Part shown: piece by piece, positions 14,860 through 25,329 of the stretch
Layout: each line of letters starts with the position of its first letter
How positions within the stretch are numbered: the first letter of the stretch is position 1
Source of the DNA: Selaginella tamariscina
Taxonomy: Eukaryota; Streptophyta; Lycopodiopsida; Selaginellales; Selaginellaceae
Assembly: GCA_003024785.1 (NCBI GenBank)
Contig: PUQB01000412.1
Location: forward strand, 62,001 to 126,000
Reading direction: 5' to 3'
DNA length: 64,000 nt
Position numbers and translations under genes: made by a program
Notes under the pieces: generated by a model
Told to the model about the DNA's origin: nothing
The model's input: the letters and a program-made list of their open reading frames with translations, nothing else
Databases searched by the model: none

Positions 14860-16588
14860 CCCGATTTGGAACTCTGGGTTAATAAATCTAAATTTTATAA
14901 ATTCTTTATATATAATATTATATAGGCAAATTTATTTACATATATACCCTAAAAATTTATATTTATATTAATATTCGTATTTTATTTTATATATAACTTC
15001 AATTTAAAACTTCATACATTTCACTTTTAAGAAATTAGTAGAAATTTATAATTAATTTGTATTTATTAAATTTAGCTATGTATTAATATTGAATAAAGGA
15101 TATTAATTAGGTTGCTAAGCAGCTCTCTCTCTCACATTATGTTTATATATGATCACATATAAAACATATCCATCAGTTGTAAAACCAATTAACTATACAT
15201 CCAAAAATATTTTATATTACTAACTTACACTCATAATAATTCACTCTCTTTTTTTAAGAAAGAAAAGATTAAAATTATTATAGTGAAATGAAAGAAAACT
15301 TAAGTGTTTTAAGATGGGAGAGTATCAAAATTATTAGCATTAAGATTATTATTTAATATTAAAAAAAAACTTTTGTATAATTCATCCTTAAAACAATTCA
15401 CTTCTTTTTCTTATTCGTAAAAATTATTATTTTTTCCATTTAATTTTAATAGAAAAAAATACTTTTTTATTTAGTATCAAAACAGATACATAAGAAGAGG
15501 AAATATGAATCATTGTAAATTAAATAAATTATGCATAACTCAACCTTTTAAAAGGTACAAAATATTATTATTTTAAAAGAATAAATTATTATTATTCGGT
15601 TTTTCATAAAGAATTAGAAAATTTCTTTGTAACTCACTGGGCGTCTCCACCAATTTAAAAAAGAATATATAAATACAAAAATTTATGCTTTCACTATATC
15701 ATATAATAATAAAAAAATCAAGCATTTTAACTAGCACATTATACTATTTTAATTACTTTAAACAAAAAAAATTATAAATTATATTTACTAACATTTACAT
15801 ACTTATAAGTTCTTTTCTTACCATCTTTTAGATTGTATTCTTTATCATTTTTTCCATAAAAGTGAATTATATTCTCTCTTTGAACTACTTTTATTTACAT
15901 TAAAACGATCCATCTTCACAAGTATGTTGTCTTAGTTATTCCATACCAAAACCTTGAATGAAGCAAAAATAAAATGTCTTTTAATTACTACACGCCAATG
16001 TAAGTTATATTGAAATATTATTAAGGTAAACAACCTACTAAATATATTATAATTATTATCATATCATTGTTCACTATCTCTATCATAAGTATATCTCTTT
16101 TTTCACATACCACACACGCAATATATAAGTAAACACACAACAAAATGTAAAATATATTTCATATAAAGACAATTTCAATAACAGCTTTTAATTATAGTTA
16201 ATCAAAACTTAATAAATTAACAAATACTTAAAAACAAAGGAAAGTGTATTTAGATGAATCCCAGTTTAACAAATGCGTGTGTGAGAGAGATAGCTGTTTT
16301 ACATTTAAAAGATATTTATTTTCTTACATGAGCTTGATTGTGTTGTGTATAAAGCTTCTAAATTTTAATGAAAATTTTAGATATCTATAAATTGTTCCCA
16401 AGAAGAAAGTGCAATCTTTTCTCTATATATATATATATATAACATTTAGTATTCTGTGCAATATTATCAAGTATATTCTTAAGCCCTAAACAAATATTCT
16501 ATCGCGAGACTTTCTTACATGTATAAAGCCTTTTTCTCTACGTGATCCAACTTTGGTCGAGAGAGAGTGATAGAAAGAGATAGACAGA
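14860..16588. other. AT-rich intergenic spacer with possible TATA box
   Basis: No gene seen. Very AT-rich throughout. A TATATATATATA run at about 16423-16442, some 150 bp upstream of the matrixin start, is a possible TATA element but is not distinguishable from local composition. Confidence 0.5.
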
Positions 16589-17205
16589 ATGTGGTCTCTC
16601 GCATTGCTCATGTGCATGGCTCACTTATCTGCTTCACAACAAACTGGACACGCACGCTGGTACAACACACTGTATGCAATCCATCGCACGGCAGAGTCTC
16701 TCCCTTATTACCGCTGGGACAAGACGGATATCAGGTTCTTAGTAGATGAGACAGGACCCATCCTCCCACGATGACACCAATGGATTTCGAGGATGCAGTT
16801 TACAAGGCATTTGAAACATGGTCGAACCTAACTTTCACCAGGGTATATACAGAGCGAGACGGTGAGGTGCGAATATGTTTTCACCAGGGAGTTTTAGGTG
16901 CAGAGGACGAAGGGTTTGCTTGTCCGAGTAATGTGCTGGGTCACAACTTGTGGCGGCGTCTATACACTTTGATACGTGCCAGCATTGGTGGGTTCGCTGC
17001 GGTAAGCACGACCACGTCGGTATCGATCTGCAGTCCGTGGCTGTGCATGAGATCTGGGACTAGACCATTCGAGGAGTATGTTGGATGACAGTGTTGGGTC
17101 CTGGGATGTTCGGGTTATTATGGAGCTTTATCCTGCTCTGACACAATCTGGCTCGTTGCCGCCCTCGAGTGCTGGAAACTGGCTAGTCTGTTACCGGTTT
17201 TATTA
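16589..17205 (+). pseudogene. Plant-type matrix metalloproteinase (matrixin), active site deleted
   Basis: Secreted zinc endopeptidase relic. The ATG at 16589 opens a signal peptide (MWSLALLMCMAHLSA), followed by a matrixin catalytic-domain start (YYRWDKTDIRFLVDE), then DFEDAVYKAFETWSNLTFTR after a one-base shift near 16760. A further shift near 16995 leads into KHDHVGIDLQSVAVHEI. The zinc motif HExxHxxGxxH is broken: HEI ends at 17054, and only two bases later comes GLDHS, where family members have four residues (GHLL-like) in between, so about 10 bp containing the second zinc His are gone and the frame stops at TAG 17061. Sequence resembling the post-motif region (VIMELYPAL) continues to about 17205. 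No cysteine-switch propeptide is visible. Almost certainly non-functional as drawn. Confidence 0.75.
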
Positions 17206-17705
17206 GTATAATATCATACATACATACACATCGCATGTGTCCTTTGTCAATTTCTGCGTGTGTTTATCAGGTTTAAATTTATTAACACATTGGTCAAGAA
17301 GCTCAAAAGCCTTGTCAATTTAGAATTCTGAGTTATATATTTAATCTCCTGTTATTAGAAAATAAACAAGTGATTAAATAAACAACAACACATAAGTACC
17401 TAAGAGAGAGAGAGAGTCTGTATGTATACAGTACATATTAAATTCTAGGTTTTCGAGATAACGGAGTATATATCTATATTTCCCGAGTAGAAAGTATAGA
17501 GTATACACAACAGAGCGAGAGAGTCTTGTTTGCATGTGTGTGTATGTACATACATAGATTATATCTATCTAATTCATATAGATTTTAAATACACATATCC
17601 AGAGTTATTTAATATATCTCTATGGATGACCCATATACACAAGCACACGCATGAACACACTATATAAACCACATGTTAGAAACTACATATAATAATATAT
17701 TCACA
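17206..17705. other. Spacer between matrixin relic and F-box copy 1
   Basis: Short AT-rich spacer with TG/CA tracts. At about 17670-17705 it holds the 3' flank ACATATAATAATATATTCAC, which recurs next to the other two F-box copies near 24850 and, inverted, near 49710. Confidence 0.6.
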
Positions 17706-18923
17706 TTAAGAATTCAGACGATGGAAAATTTTAATAGGTAATTTAAATAAACTAAACTTGGACACCCACTTGTTTTTCCCGCCCAGAAACTTACGGTTTA
17801 GCCAGGGATCGGGCTTAAAAGCAGCAACCACTCTATACCCTGAGGGAAGCTCCTTCCACTGGTTGTGGGTAAGGCTGAATAACTTGGGAGCAAATGCTGG
17901 CCTCTGGGGCGCATTGGACCATGCAATAATGAAGTCTTCAACCAGACCGAAACGCGTATTCTCCAGCGAACAGTCTCCCAATACGATGCTGCCCAGCTTT
18001 ACCCACATCCATATCATCATGGCAGGAGCTACCAAAAGCTCCAAGACAAATAAGTGAGTTTCCTGTATATGCACGCCGGTCGTCTCCTTGAACATGCAAA
18101 CCACCAAAATGTTGCGTGTTTTGTAGCAATAGTTGTGAAAGCAGTGTTTCCTGCTGAACTCAGTACCTAACCATCTCAAGGGGAAGTCTGGCCCAGCAGA
18201 CCAAGCACGCACTGGATTCTTATCAACCGACAATTTGAGTACATCAGTCTGGTACTGCTTCAGATACGCATCCAACCGAGGGCCTCCTCCACCAGCAGCC
18301 ATAATGCAGCCCTTAAACCCCAGCAAACGGAACGACTCACAAGTCTCCTCACCATCCTGCCAACAAGGCCTCCGCGACTCATACCGTACTTCACGTGTTG
18401 AATTATACCTGCGGATAACGTAACACCCCGAGGCAGCATCCTTCACAAAGAGGTCCGGCAGGCTCTGGTATTCCATCCTGTCCTGGCGTGGCACGGGGTG
18501 GAACTTGTTGCACAGCGGGTTTGCCACTACGAAGCATTTCTTATAGCCATCATGACTCAAGGTAAGACCCTGGGATGAAGTGATGAAGAGGTCCTCCATT
18601 TTCGGAAGCTTTGAGGCATTGAAAACTCGTCCGGAGCCACAGCAGAAGATGCGGTAGTCTCCCTCACCTGCTCCTTTTAAGATAATCCAAGACCCCTCCT
18701 TGTCCCACAACGCAGACCAGTTGTGAGTCCTTATAGCCTGGTTCCAAAACTTGGAAACAAGACGGCACCTGTAGATGTCTCTCAAGTCACCAACCTGTTC
18801 TATAATCTTAAGGAGCAGATCGCCCATGAACAATGGACTGTCCTCAATGTACTGAATTCTGGTACGCTTGTGAACGGTACCCAAACACTGACCCATCTTA
18901 TACTGGAAGCTAGGGCGCTTCAT
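17706..18923 (-). CDS. F-box protein, copy 1, single exon, 405 aa
   Basis: Putative substrate adaptor of an SCF-type E3 ubiquitin ligase. An F-box-like segment lies at about residues 29-70 (PLFMGDLLLKIIEQVGDLRD, YRCRLVSKFWNQAI, NW); the rest is a long C-terminal region with kelch/beta-propeller-like signatures (KCFVVANPLCNKFHPVPR, FKGCIMAAGGGG, LFSLTHNQWKELPSGYRV). The start at 18923 is supported because the 5' flank (GATCAAGGTAC... TAGATAA.CATGAAG) is conserved upstream of copy 3. Near the end, copy 1 has one T fewer than copies 2 and 3 at DPLAKP, so its last roughly 30 residues are read in a shifted frame and are probably not native. The substrate is unknown. Confidence 0.8.
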   Translation of the reverse strand: MKRPSFQYKMGQCLGTVHKRTRIQYIEDSPLFMGDLLLKIIEQVGDLRDIYRCRLVSKFWNQAIRTHNWSALWDKEGSWIILKGAGEGDYRIFCCGSGRVFNASKLPKMEDLFITSSQGLTLSHDGYKKCFVVANPLCNKFHPVPRQDRMEYQSLPDLFVKDAASGCYVIRRYNSTREVRYESRRPCWQDGEETCESFRLLGFKGCIMAAGGGGPRLDAYLKQYQTDVLKLSVDKNPVRAWSAGPDFPLRWLGTEFSRKHCFHNYCYKTRNILVVCMFKETTGVHIQETHLFVLELLVAPAMMIWMWVKLGSIVLGDCSLENTRFGLVEDFIIAWSNAPQRPAFAPKLFSLTHNQWKELPSGYRVVAAFKPDPWLNRKFLGGKNKWVSKFSLFKLPIKIFHRLNS

Positions 18924-19329
18924 GCTTATCTATGTGGCTAACAAAGGCTAAGACCCCTGTTTCCGTACCTTGATTCAAAAGTTTTTTTATCCTTTTAGAA
19001 AAAGACTTTTATTGTGTACATATATTTCTTTTATGTATTATTTCGGAGTCCTCACATTAAACACATTTAAAGTGTATGTATGTATACACAGTACAGTATA
19101 TGATTATCTATATATATGGCATTATATATTCAAGGTTTTTGAAAAACGGAGTATATGATACATTAGACATATGTACACCGGAGAGAGAGAGAGTTCCTGT
19201 CTGCATGTGTAAGTACATAGGTTTTATCCATTCACATATGTGTCCATGTACATAGTATATATATCTACGTATTCATCTTTTGTTATTTAGTATATATAAT
19301 CCATATAACAAATTCCTTATAAAGGTATA
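18924..19329. other. F-box copy 1 upstream region
   Basis: About 50 bp next to the ATG are conserved with copy 3 and are the probable 5' UTR. Beyond that the sequence is AT-rich with short GA runs, and no specific promoter element can be named. Confidence 0.5.
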
Positions 19330-19711
19330 ATCTAGAATATTTTGAAGGAGCTATACCTACATATAAGAGAATTAAAGGCAGGCTAAAAATTAGAAACCTT
19401 TTGGAGAGCAGCTTGTGGAGAATAGAGATAGCTCAGGGGAGGTTTGAGATGAGTGACCAAGAAAATACCACATGTGTGGACATTGAAAGTCAAATTGTCC
19501 AAGGAGGAATAAGCCCAAGGACAAGGGTTTTAATGGCGGCAAGGACAAAGAGACGCTTAAGAAGTTTCATGAGAAGGAGTGTGGAGAGGAGCACAAAGAA
19601 AACTTTTCTAAGCCACGAGGTAAATTTTCGTTTGTTCTTGCTCAATAGGTAAATTACATGGCACGGGAGGAGCCACACACATGTGCTATTGTGGTGGAGG
19701 GATAACTTAGT

Positions 19712-22172
19712 AAGCATCCAATGCGAATCCTTGTGGATAGTAGGACTATCAATAACTTTATGTCAACAAAGTTAGTGACAATCTTCGTGCAGCTCCACAA
19801 GCTGGGTTTTGCCAACCTCCAGTTGTAACTACTCCACACAAGCTTTGTAGCTCTATGTGATATATGAGTCCTCAATCTCGTATTAAGGCACAGTCTTCGT
19901 ACAGCTCCACTAGCCAACCTCCAGCTATAACTTCTTCACACGAGCACTGTAGCTCTATGTGATAACTGAGCCCTCATATTGAGGCACAATCTTCATGGGC
20001 AAGCTGAGATTGAGGGCTTAGATATCACACAGAGCTACAATGCTTGTGTGGAGGAGTTACAGTTAAAGGTTGATAAAACCCAGCTGGTGGAGTTGCACGA
20101 AGACTGTGCCTCAATACGAGATTGAGGGCTTAGATATCACACAAAGCTACAATGCTTGTGTGGAGGAGTTACAGCTAAAGGTTGAAAAACCCAACTAGTG
20201 GAGTTGCACAAAGACTATGCCTCAATACGAGATTGAGGGCTCAGATATCACACAGAGCTACAATGCTTGTGTGGAGGAGTTACAACTGGAGGTTGGTAAA
20301 ACCCAGTTAATGGAGCTGCACAAAGATTGTGCCTCAATACGAGATTGAGGGATCATATGTCACACAAAGTGAAAATGCTTGTGTGAAGGAGTTATAATTG
20401 GAGGTTAGCAAAACCCAGCTGGTGGAGATGCGTAAAGACTGTGCCTCAATATGAGATTGAGGGCTCGGCTATCACACATAGCTAAAGTGCTTATGTAGAG
20501 GAGTTATAGCTGGAGGTTGGCAAAACCCAGCTAGTGGAGACTTTCTTCTTGCAGAGCTAGTGCATGTGGACCTCATCCTTGGGATGAGTTGGGTGAAGCA
20601 ATGGCCAGTTCTTAGCAATGCCCAAAAGTTACAGAGTTTCTTGGGCATGGCTGGTTATTACCACGATATGTCAAGAATTATGCCAAGAAAACTTCTCCGT
20701 TAACTAGGTTGCTGAGGAAGGACGTTCCCTTTGCATGGAGTGCTTTAGAGGAGAGCAGTTTCCAAGTTTTGAAACAAGTTTGGTACGTGCACTAGTTTTA
20801 TGTATTGCATATCCCTCTAAGCCTTATAAAGTGCCATGTGATGCAAGTGGAGTGGCCATTGGAGCTGTACTTATACAAGAGGGAAGGCCTATTGCTTATG
20901 AGAGTCATACTTTGAATCCTACAGAGCAATGGTACTTAACGTATGAGCAAGAACTACTGGCTATTGTTAATACATTATGACTTTGGAGGCACTATCTTTA
21001 TGGTGCAAGTTTTAAAGTGTTTACAGATCATAAGACTTTGGTGTATCTGTTCAAACAAAAGAGTTAAACTCTCAGCAAGCTTGTTGGATGGTTAAGCTCA
21101 TGGAGTTTGGCAAATTTCCTATTGAGCATTGCGTGGGAAAGGCTAACATGGTGGCAGATGCTTTATCACGCGTTAGGAGAGCCACAATGGTTAAAGAATT
21201 CCAAACACGCTTATGTAATGCATTAACAAGGACGGTCAATGAGTTTAGCCAGGTAATTAACATGTTCAAACACAAGACGTGAGGTGAAAGAGCTTAAAGG
21301 ACAGCTAGAGCCACCATTTTCATTTTAGGATGGAGTTTTGTACTACAATGGCCATGTGTATCTTTCTCGTGTGGACCATTTGATCAACCAAGTACTATAT
21401 TTTCATCATGATCGCCTGAAAATTTGGGGGAAGGAAAATGTATGAGTTGATCAAGAGGAGGTTCTACTAAAGGAACATAAAAAATATCATAGAGTACTGC
21501 AGGACTTGTGACAAGTGTCAGCAATTAAAGGTGCCCATGGAAAACCAGGTGGGCTATTAGTATCATTGCCTATTCTAGACAGGCGATGGGGCAATATCTC
21601 TATGGACTTTGTCACCCTTTGCTAAGGACACAATGGCATTGGAATGAGTCCATACTATGCTATGTTTGAATGACATCCCAAGACAACTTTTGAGCTCGGT
21701 TTAGCAAGTAAGAAAGCTCAAGGCAACATGGATAAGGAAACTAAAGATTTGAATGTTGAACTTGGAAACTTTCATAGTTTGTGCAAGAAGAACTTACAAA
21801 CAACTCGGAGCCGAGCTATCAAGTTTGCTAATGAACACATAAGCTTCCGAGAGTTCCAGGTGTGGAATTATGTATATCTCTGAGTGGTATTTGTCACACA
21901 TGTAAGGTGAAACACAATTATGGCCTTACGGAAGGGACGTAATGATAAGTTGTCTCCCAGGTACTCAGTCCTTATGAGATTTTGGAGCGTATCGATAAGG
22001 TGGCATATCGACTACAGCTGCTAGAAGGAGTGAGGGTGCACCCAGTGTTTCATGTTAACCAGTTAAAGAGAGTATTCACAAGGAACGAATCTCAAGTAGA
22101 TTCTTATGGATGTACAAGGCTAATAATACAAGACCAATTGAGTAAGTTATACTTGAGGACAAGGACTTGCTA
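19712..22172 (+). pseudogene. Gypsy A pol remnant
   Basis: Fragments on the plus strand in several frames. A retropepsin-like site at about 19715-19780 reads ILVDSRTINNFMSTKL, where the usual DSG triad is DSR. After the 112-bp array come a post-protease segment (LILGMSWVKQWPVL, about 20570-20610) and the RT thumb/connection (QSFLGMAGYYHDMSR). RNase H follows at 20735-21170 (CDASGVAIGAVLIQEGRPIA, KVFTDHKTLVYLF, MVADALSR). The integrase zinc region and core are broken (YCRTCDKCQQ at about 21500, WGNISMDFVT), and the C-terminal end is YEILERIDKVAYRLQLLEG with HPVFHVNQLKR at 21970-22065. Most of RT is missing. Not functional. Confidence 0.85.
19778..20547. repeat. 112-bp repeat array with two inverted then five direct units
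   Basis: Direct units start with GAGATTGAGGG at 20006, 20118, 20229, 20341 and 20453, with a period of 111-112 bp. Two further units lie in the opposite orientation at 19778-19999, so the block forms a large fold-back around position 20000. Each unit contains CACAGAGCTACAATGCTTGT and AAAACCCAGCT. The period is not a multiple of three, so the array destroys any reading frame. It sits between the protease and RT parts of Gypsy A. Confidence 0.9.
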
Positions 22173-22209
22173 ATAAGGGTTATGACCCATATAACGTATG
22201 TTGTGTTAA

Positions 22210-22520
22210 TAGGCAAAATGCCAAATTCAAAATGCTAAACGCCATATTCCAATGCCAAATACAGTCCGTATTACATATACCATCTTACAATGCCAAATGC
22301 CGTATGCCGTATACCATGTTACAATGCCAAATGCCGTCAATATGCCGTATAACATATTACAATGCCAAATACCATCCATATGCCGTATGCCATATTACAA
22401 TACCCAACAATCGTATTCCAATGCAAAATGCCATATGCCATATATTGTATTGCAATGTCAAAAGCCAAATGCTGTATTTCCACATGCACAATGTGAAATT
22501 CCAAATCCTGAATCGCCTAT
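22210..22520. repeat. Degenerate ATGCC-rich minisatellite
   Basis: Irregular reiterations of AATGCCAAATGCCGTATGCC and CATATTACAATGCC fill about 310 bp, with spill-over of GCCAAATGCCGAATTCC near 22630. No fixed period; probably slippage-derived. It lies just 3' of the Gypsy A integrase end. Confidence 0.8.
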
Positions 22521-22660
22521 TAGCACATGTATATTACATAGTTTGTTTTGTTTGGTTTGTCTGAACTTTTAGTCTGTAAACGCATTACATGTAATTTTGC
22601 TATCAACACAATAGCTCCGAACTGCCGAAAGCCAAATGCCGAATTCCAAAAACCGACCAA

Positions 22661-22727
22661 AGCTCCAACTCCTATCGTCTTGCCAGATTGTTACTAACAC
22701 CCTGGCAAGACGATAGTAGTTTGAGCT
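22661..22727. repeat. 26-bp inverted repeat (hairpin)
   Basis: Arms 22661-22686 and 22702-22727 match at 24 of 26 positions with a 15-nt loop; the inner 14 bp (ATCGTCTTGCCAG side) are perfect. It could be the end of a small mobile element or a transcribed hairpin. Confidence 0.8.
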
Positions 22728-23210
22728 GTGGTGGTTTATAAAAATGATCGGCACCCAATGGATAGTACGAACGAGAAACATTGTACATTTTCTTAAATAA
22801 GTACATTACGATTTAATCAAATAGTGCATTTCATAATCATAACTAAGATTGTTGTCAGGATAGAGTGCTTTCTATCTAACAATACCAAAGCCCGTTTACT
22901 GGCTCTTTAACTTTACATTTTCTAACACAAAAGCTTCTATTTGACGGTTGTGTTTACAACATACTCTTAGTCTTTTTGACACGGTTTCTTATGTAGTCCT
23001 CAAATTTTCAAGAATATAAATAACACAGTCACGCAAAAATTTGCAGAAAACATGACTTTTAAAAAGAAAGAACGGAATCGCTATCGAAAATGTCCCTCCA
23101 AGGGGACTGGTACATAGCCCCATAGTCTGCTGGGGAGGACAGTAGCAAACGGACCGGTACCAGTACAGCTGGCAACAGTTCTTGAACAGCTACTCGCAAG
23201 AAACCTTCAT

Positions 23211-23870
23211 GTGCGTGCATTTGAGACATTACATGAACAGGGACGGGACGGGACGGCACTCTGTCTGTTGCCTCCAACAACCATAGAGAACATACTGGCA
23301 CGTGACACAAGAACGGAACTGTTCCATTTCATGAGCGATGACAGAATCGTGGAATACGCAACCCTTACCCTCATTGAAGACAGATCCAACACATTTGAGA
23401 CTGATGAAGGCACGGAACTGACCACGTTCAACTTAGGACAGCTTGTGGAAAGACAGAGACACCACATAACAACAGATTCACGTTATGATACTAGACATAG
23501 CCAAGACAAACAAACATTCTGGATTGCAACCACAAAAACACACGTCCCCAAGAAACAGTTTGGTTATACTTGCCGGGAGCAACCCAGACAACAGAACCGC
23601 ATGCCTTTATATAAAAGGCCTACAACAGACTTAGTATTAAAATTAACAATGCACCTTGCAAATGCAAACTCAAATAGATTACAAGTATTAATCCCGACTA
23701 CACCACACAGACGTCCGCAACAAACAGTTTGGTTGTGCTTGCTGGCACCGAGCGGAAAGAGGGAGGGGCACCCCTTCTGCAAAACACCCGCAGCACCGTC
23801 GCAGAAGCCGACCACCCACGCGATAATCCTTACGGTCGACCGGTGCCCGTTGGTATGTCCACATTTCTAG
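23211..23870 (+). CDS. Orphan ORF, 219 codons (open upstream to about 23110)
   Basis: An open frame stands out from its surroundings by higher GC and protein-like composition. It stays open upstream of the first start-like codon (for example GPVPVQLATVLEQLLARN), so the true start may be earlier or in a lost exon. Segments such as ENILARDTRTELFHFMSDD and VEYATLTLIEDRSN look like folded protein; the C-terminal half is basic and Gln/Thr/Pro-rich. An internal near-duplicate CAGTTTGGTT(A/G)T(A/G)CTTGC occurs at about 23557 and 23726. I do not recognise it. It lies within the bounds of Gypsy element A, so it may be element-derived. Confidence 0.4.
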   Translation: MRAFETLHEQGRDGTALCLLPPTTIENILARDTRTELFHFMSDDRIVEYATLTLIEDRSNTFETDEGTELTTFNLGQLVERQRHHITTDSRYDTRHSQDKQTFWIATTKTHVPKKQFGYTCREQPRQQNRMPLYKRPTTDLVLKLTMHLANANSNRLQVLIPTTPHRRPQQTVWLCLLAPSGKREGHPFCKTPAAPSQKPTTHAIILTVDRCPLVCPHF

Positions 23871-23999
23871 TCAAAAAGTATAAGTTAGAATATTTCTAAG
23901 GAGCTATACCTAGATCTAAGAGAATTAAGGGCAGGCTAAAAATTGGAAGCCTTTTGGAGAGCACCGTGTGGAGACTAGAGAGAGTTCGGGGGAGGTCGA

Positions 24000-25035
24000 G
24001 TGGTTTTGTGAGGGTCTCTAGTTTGTACGTAGTGGTGCCTAACACCCATATACACATGAACACACACCATTCGGGCTTTGTAACCACTAAAGGCGGTACC
24101 CTTCCAGTGACAAGCTAGAATGTACTTAGAGATTTCCTGGCTTGAGCCTGCCACATACTTGTTTAATCAAGTTAAAACAATGAAATATACAAAAGCACAT
24201 GTATATATATATAGAATTACCGCATATCATGGCACAATATACAATATCGTCCGATAATCAGTCACACACACAAGCACACACAATTTGTTTAGAAACCCTA
24301 ACCTTGTTTACTCTCGGCTGGCATATTAATGGCCGTGAGCACATGTATCCATAGAGCAGGTTAGTACTATATAAATAATAAATTTCAACATATTGTATAG
24401 GGCAATTTATCGTATATATTAATTATGCAGATATAATATCCTTTGTATAAGGAAAGTAGGCCTATAGGTTGTATTTCATAGGCTGTATACATTGGTTACA
24501 ACATGCCCGTATAAAAGTTCATTATTAAATATTATAAACTCCCACATGGAAAATACTCTAACTAGTTAGGACTAAACAAAACCATTCCTATGTGGGAGTT
24601 TTAATAAATGGAAAAATCATTGAAATTAAAGTATATTCCTTAATATGAATGTGTGAGTTTTAAAAAATAGAATTCCAATTTGCTTTTCAAAAAATGATTT
24701 AAATTAAAGTATATTCTTTGATATGAGAGTAGTTAATTCTATAATATTCTTTACATTATTTATGTAAAACATTAAAAAGTTAAAATATATGGCATACAAG
24801 CTTGGCTGAGAATTCCTCACCCTAAAGAACTCCCCCTTCCAAAACATAGAAACTACATATAATAATATATTCACATTAACAATTCAAAATGATGGAAGAT
24901 TTGCACTAAAACAACAAAAAAAATTAAAACATGACATTTTCACATTAGCCGTGCCATCCACTTTAAATAAGAGATAAACACACTTGTCTACTTAAGTAAT
25001 ATCTAGATGAGAGCTGTAATCCTACTTGTTCCTAG
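24000..25035. other. Duplicated 3' flank of F-box copy 2
   Basis: No gene. From about 24386 the sequence is an inverted copy of the flank of F-box copy 3 (49530-50205). It includes a small hairpin with arms 24536-24551 and 24585-24602 around AAACTCCCACATGG, and the shared motif CTACATATAATAATATATTC near 24850. Confidence 0.8.
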
Positions 25036-25213
25036 TTATTCAAACCCAAAAAAATAGGGTTTAGCCAAGGGATCCAACTTAAAAGTAGAAACCACTCTAT
25101 ACCTTGAGGGAATCTCCCTCCATTGGTTGTGGGTAAGGCTGAACAACTTGGAAGCAAATGCTAGCCTCTGGGGTGCATTGGACCATCTAATAATAAAGTC
25201 TTTAACCAAATTG
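25036..25213 (-). pseudogene. F-box copy 2, C-terminal fragment
   Basis: Only the last about 58 codons remain (DFIIRWSNAPQRLAFASKLF, SLTHNQWREIPSRYRV, LDPLAKPYFFGFE then stop). They match copies 1 and 3 closely, but homology ends abruptly at about 25213, and upstream sequence is unrelated. The F-box itself is absent. The ending agrees with copy 3 and indicates that this is the ancestral C-terminus. Confidence 0.85.
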
Positions 25214-25329
25214 TTAAACCAGTCCAGTTGCTCAAACCCTAAACCAGTCCAACAAACATCATTAATATTTGATACCATGTGTGTGTGTGAAATTACAATG
25301 TTTATATGTTTAAGACATATCAAACAATA

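Larger units (their letters stand above)
19330..23995 (+). mobile_element. Degenerate Ty3/Gypsy element A
   Basis: The interval is bounded by a direct repeat of about 115 bp (19330-19446 and 23878-23994; both read GGAGCTATACCTA, AAGAGAATTAA, GGCAGGCTAAAAATT and CCTTTTGGAGAGCA). Inside, plus-strand pol fragments occur in the expected order: protease, RT tail, RNase H, integrase. The repeats may be remnants of LTR or leader sequence, but no TG...CA ends could be fixed, so element limits are tentative. Confidence 0.65.

Noticed and set aside
22232..22572. Two overlapping 106-110-codon plus ORFs
   Set aside because: Translations of the ATGCC minisatellite in two frames.
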